Below, one piece after another: positions 5,740-6,365 of a stretch of DNA of 6,365 bases. The stretch lies in contig JABWAY010000380.1 in assembly GCA_013360825.1 (NCBI GenBank), forward strand, positions 1 through 6,365, in the 5' to 3' direction. Each line of letters begins with the position of its first letter. The first letter of the stretch is position 1. The translations under genes were made by a program, and so were the position numbers. The notes below the pieces were generated by a model. It had not been told where the DNA came from. It saw only the letters and a list, made by a program, of their open reading frames with translations, and ran no database searches. This DNA comes from Candidatus Brocadiia bacterium (lineage in GTDB: Bacteria > Planctomycetota > MHYJ01 > WSZJ01).

Positions 5740-6311
5740 GTCAGCTTGCTGGATTCTATCAGGACGTCTCTGGCACTGATGCCACCGTTGTTCCGCAGCG
5801 TCCCCACCCTTACCGCCTCCACCTCCGGCGCCATTACGCTCTCCTCGACGGGCACCCGTCCCTCCACCCACGGCAAGCCCTTCCTGCCCGAGAGTCTGGC
5901 GGCGACGATGAAGACGACGGCGTTCGCGGTCTGGTTCTGGGCGGCGATCCGGAAGTACCGGGCGCCGAGGCCGGTGATGAGCGGGGCGGCGGCGTTCCCG
6001 ATGGCGAGGAGCTGGACGGAAGACCCGGCGTTGGTCCAGTTGAGGGCGTCGTTGCTGACCTGGGCCTGGAGGAGGGTCTGGATGGCGCCGGCGGCGCCGA
6101 TGACGACGGCGGTGAATTCGAGCGCGTTGGCGCCGCCGAGGGGGAGCACCGCGGAGACCTGGAGCGCGGAGGGCGCGAGCGCGAGCGGGTCCCAGACAAG
6201 GACGGAGCGGTCCGAGCCGGCGCCGCACGGGGTGCGGGAGGGCGGATCAGGGACCATGGGCACTGCTTCGCCCTGCCTTCCGTCCTTGCACGCGCATCCA
6301 TCGCCGCTCAT
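5724..6311 (-). CDS. Hypothetical protein with predicted beta-sandwich domain, first gene of the cassette
   Basis: 195 residues; not a family I can name. The N-terminus has a short Cys-Gly motif (GCAC, C6 and C8) and a Pro-rich stretch with C29, and no signal peptide. From about residue 37 to 140 there are alternating hydrophobic strands (ALEFTAVVIG, TLLQAQVS, ARYFRIAAQN, AVVFIVAARL) around SNDALNWTNAG (86-96). This resembles the 'strand, N-x-W-x-x-x-G, strand, YxRI' arrangement of small carbohydrate-binding or phage-fibre-like beta-sandwiches (inference). Residues 145-195 form a less hydrophobic tail. The start at 6311 is chosen because AAGGAG lies six bases before it; the in-frame ATG at 6317 directly abuts AAGGAG and is too close. 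The gene ends in an ATGA overlap with the next gene. The 5' two thirds are very GC-rich (48/60 in 6121-6180), and the last 100 bases are not (32/60 in 5701-5760). Confidence 0.75.
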   Translation of the reverse strand: MSGDGCACKDGRQGEAVPMVPDPPSRTPCGAGSDRSVLVWDPLALAPSALQVSAVLPLGGANALEFTAVVIGAAGAIQTLLQAQVSNDALNWTNAGSSVQLLAIGNAAAPLITGLGARYFRIAAQNQTANAVVFIVAARLSGRKGLPWVEGRVPVEESVMAPEVEAVRVGTLRNNGGISARDVLIESSKLTGGHR

Positions 6312-6317
6312 CGTCAT

Positions 6318-6323
6318 CTCCTT
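6318..6323 (-). promoter_or_regulatory. Ribosome-binding site of the first cassette gene
   Basis: AAGGAG is followed by ATGACG and then ATG at 6311, a six-base spacing. This favours 6311 over the ATG at 6317, which would have no spacer at all. The remaining 42 bases to the window edge show no recognisable promoter; the operon promoter probably lies outside. Confidence 0.6.
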
Positions 6324-6365
6324 GATTCCCGCCTGCGGATTCGAGTTCGAAACTGTCCTGTTACA

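Noticed and set aside
5728..6228. N-terminal extension of the HEAT-like protein to 6228
   Set aside because: The extension is Arg/Pro-rich shadow sequence over the beta-sandwich gene. The perfect AGGAGG fixes the start at 5727.
1..6365. CRISPR arrays, tRNA or rRNA genes, insertion-sequence ends
   Set aside because: I saw no regularly spaced repeats, cloverleaf-like sequence or paired terminal repeats on reading either strand.

Overview
The window looks like chromosomal DNA of a high-GC bacterium with elaborate Ser/Thr kinase signalling. A member of Planctomycetota or a relative is my best guess. It rests on the kinase architecture (tandem MshEN-like repeats, a zinc ribbon, a GYF_2-like domain and a Hanks-type kinase in one chain) and on very strong G/C wobble bias. 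This is inference, because no marker gene in the window fixes the taxon.

Left part (1-3325), very GC-rich (46/60 G+C in 1381-1440, 44/60 in 2701-2760). A Ser/Thr kinase-like protein on the minus strand runs off the left edge without a stop. It diverges across a 107-bp spacer from tsaB on the plus strand, which encodes a subunit of the tRNA t6A-modification machinery. tsaB is followed after 34 bp by a membrane-anchored protein with two LTxxQ motifs, resembling the Spy/CpxP group. A strong hairpin terminator closes this plus-strand unit. The kinase has a near-consensus -10 box only ten bases before its ATG, and a sigma70-like promoter may lie inside the end of tsaB.

Middle (3326-3718): about 390 bp with no convincing gene and lower GC.

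Right part (3719-6311): three minus-strand genes read from right to left, tightly coupled by an ATGA overlap and then a TAGTG overlap. They encode a predicted beta-sandwich protein, a soluble helical protein with a HEAT-like segment, and a secreted protein, probably a lipoprotein. I recognise none of them. The last two, and the tail of the first, are much lower in GC (30/60 in 5401-5460, 32/60 in 4381-4440), while the body of the first gene is as GC-rich as the left part. This cassette is the best candidate for something undescribed. The overlaps argue for joint expression, but the sequence does not reveal a function.
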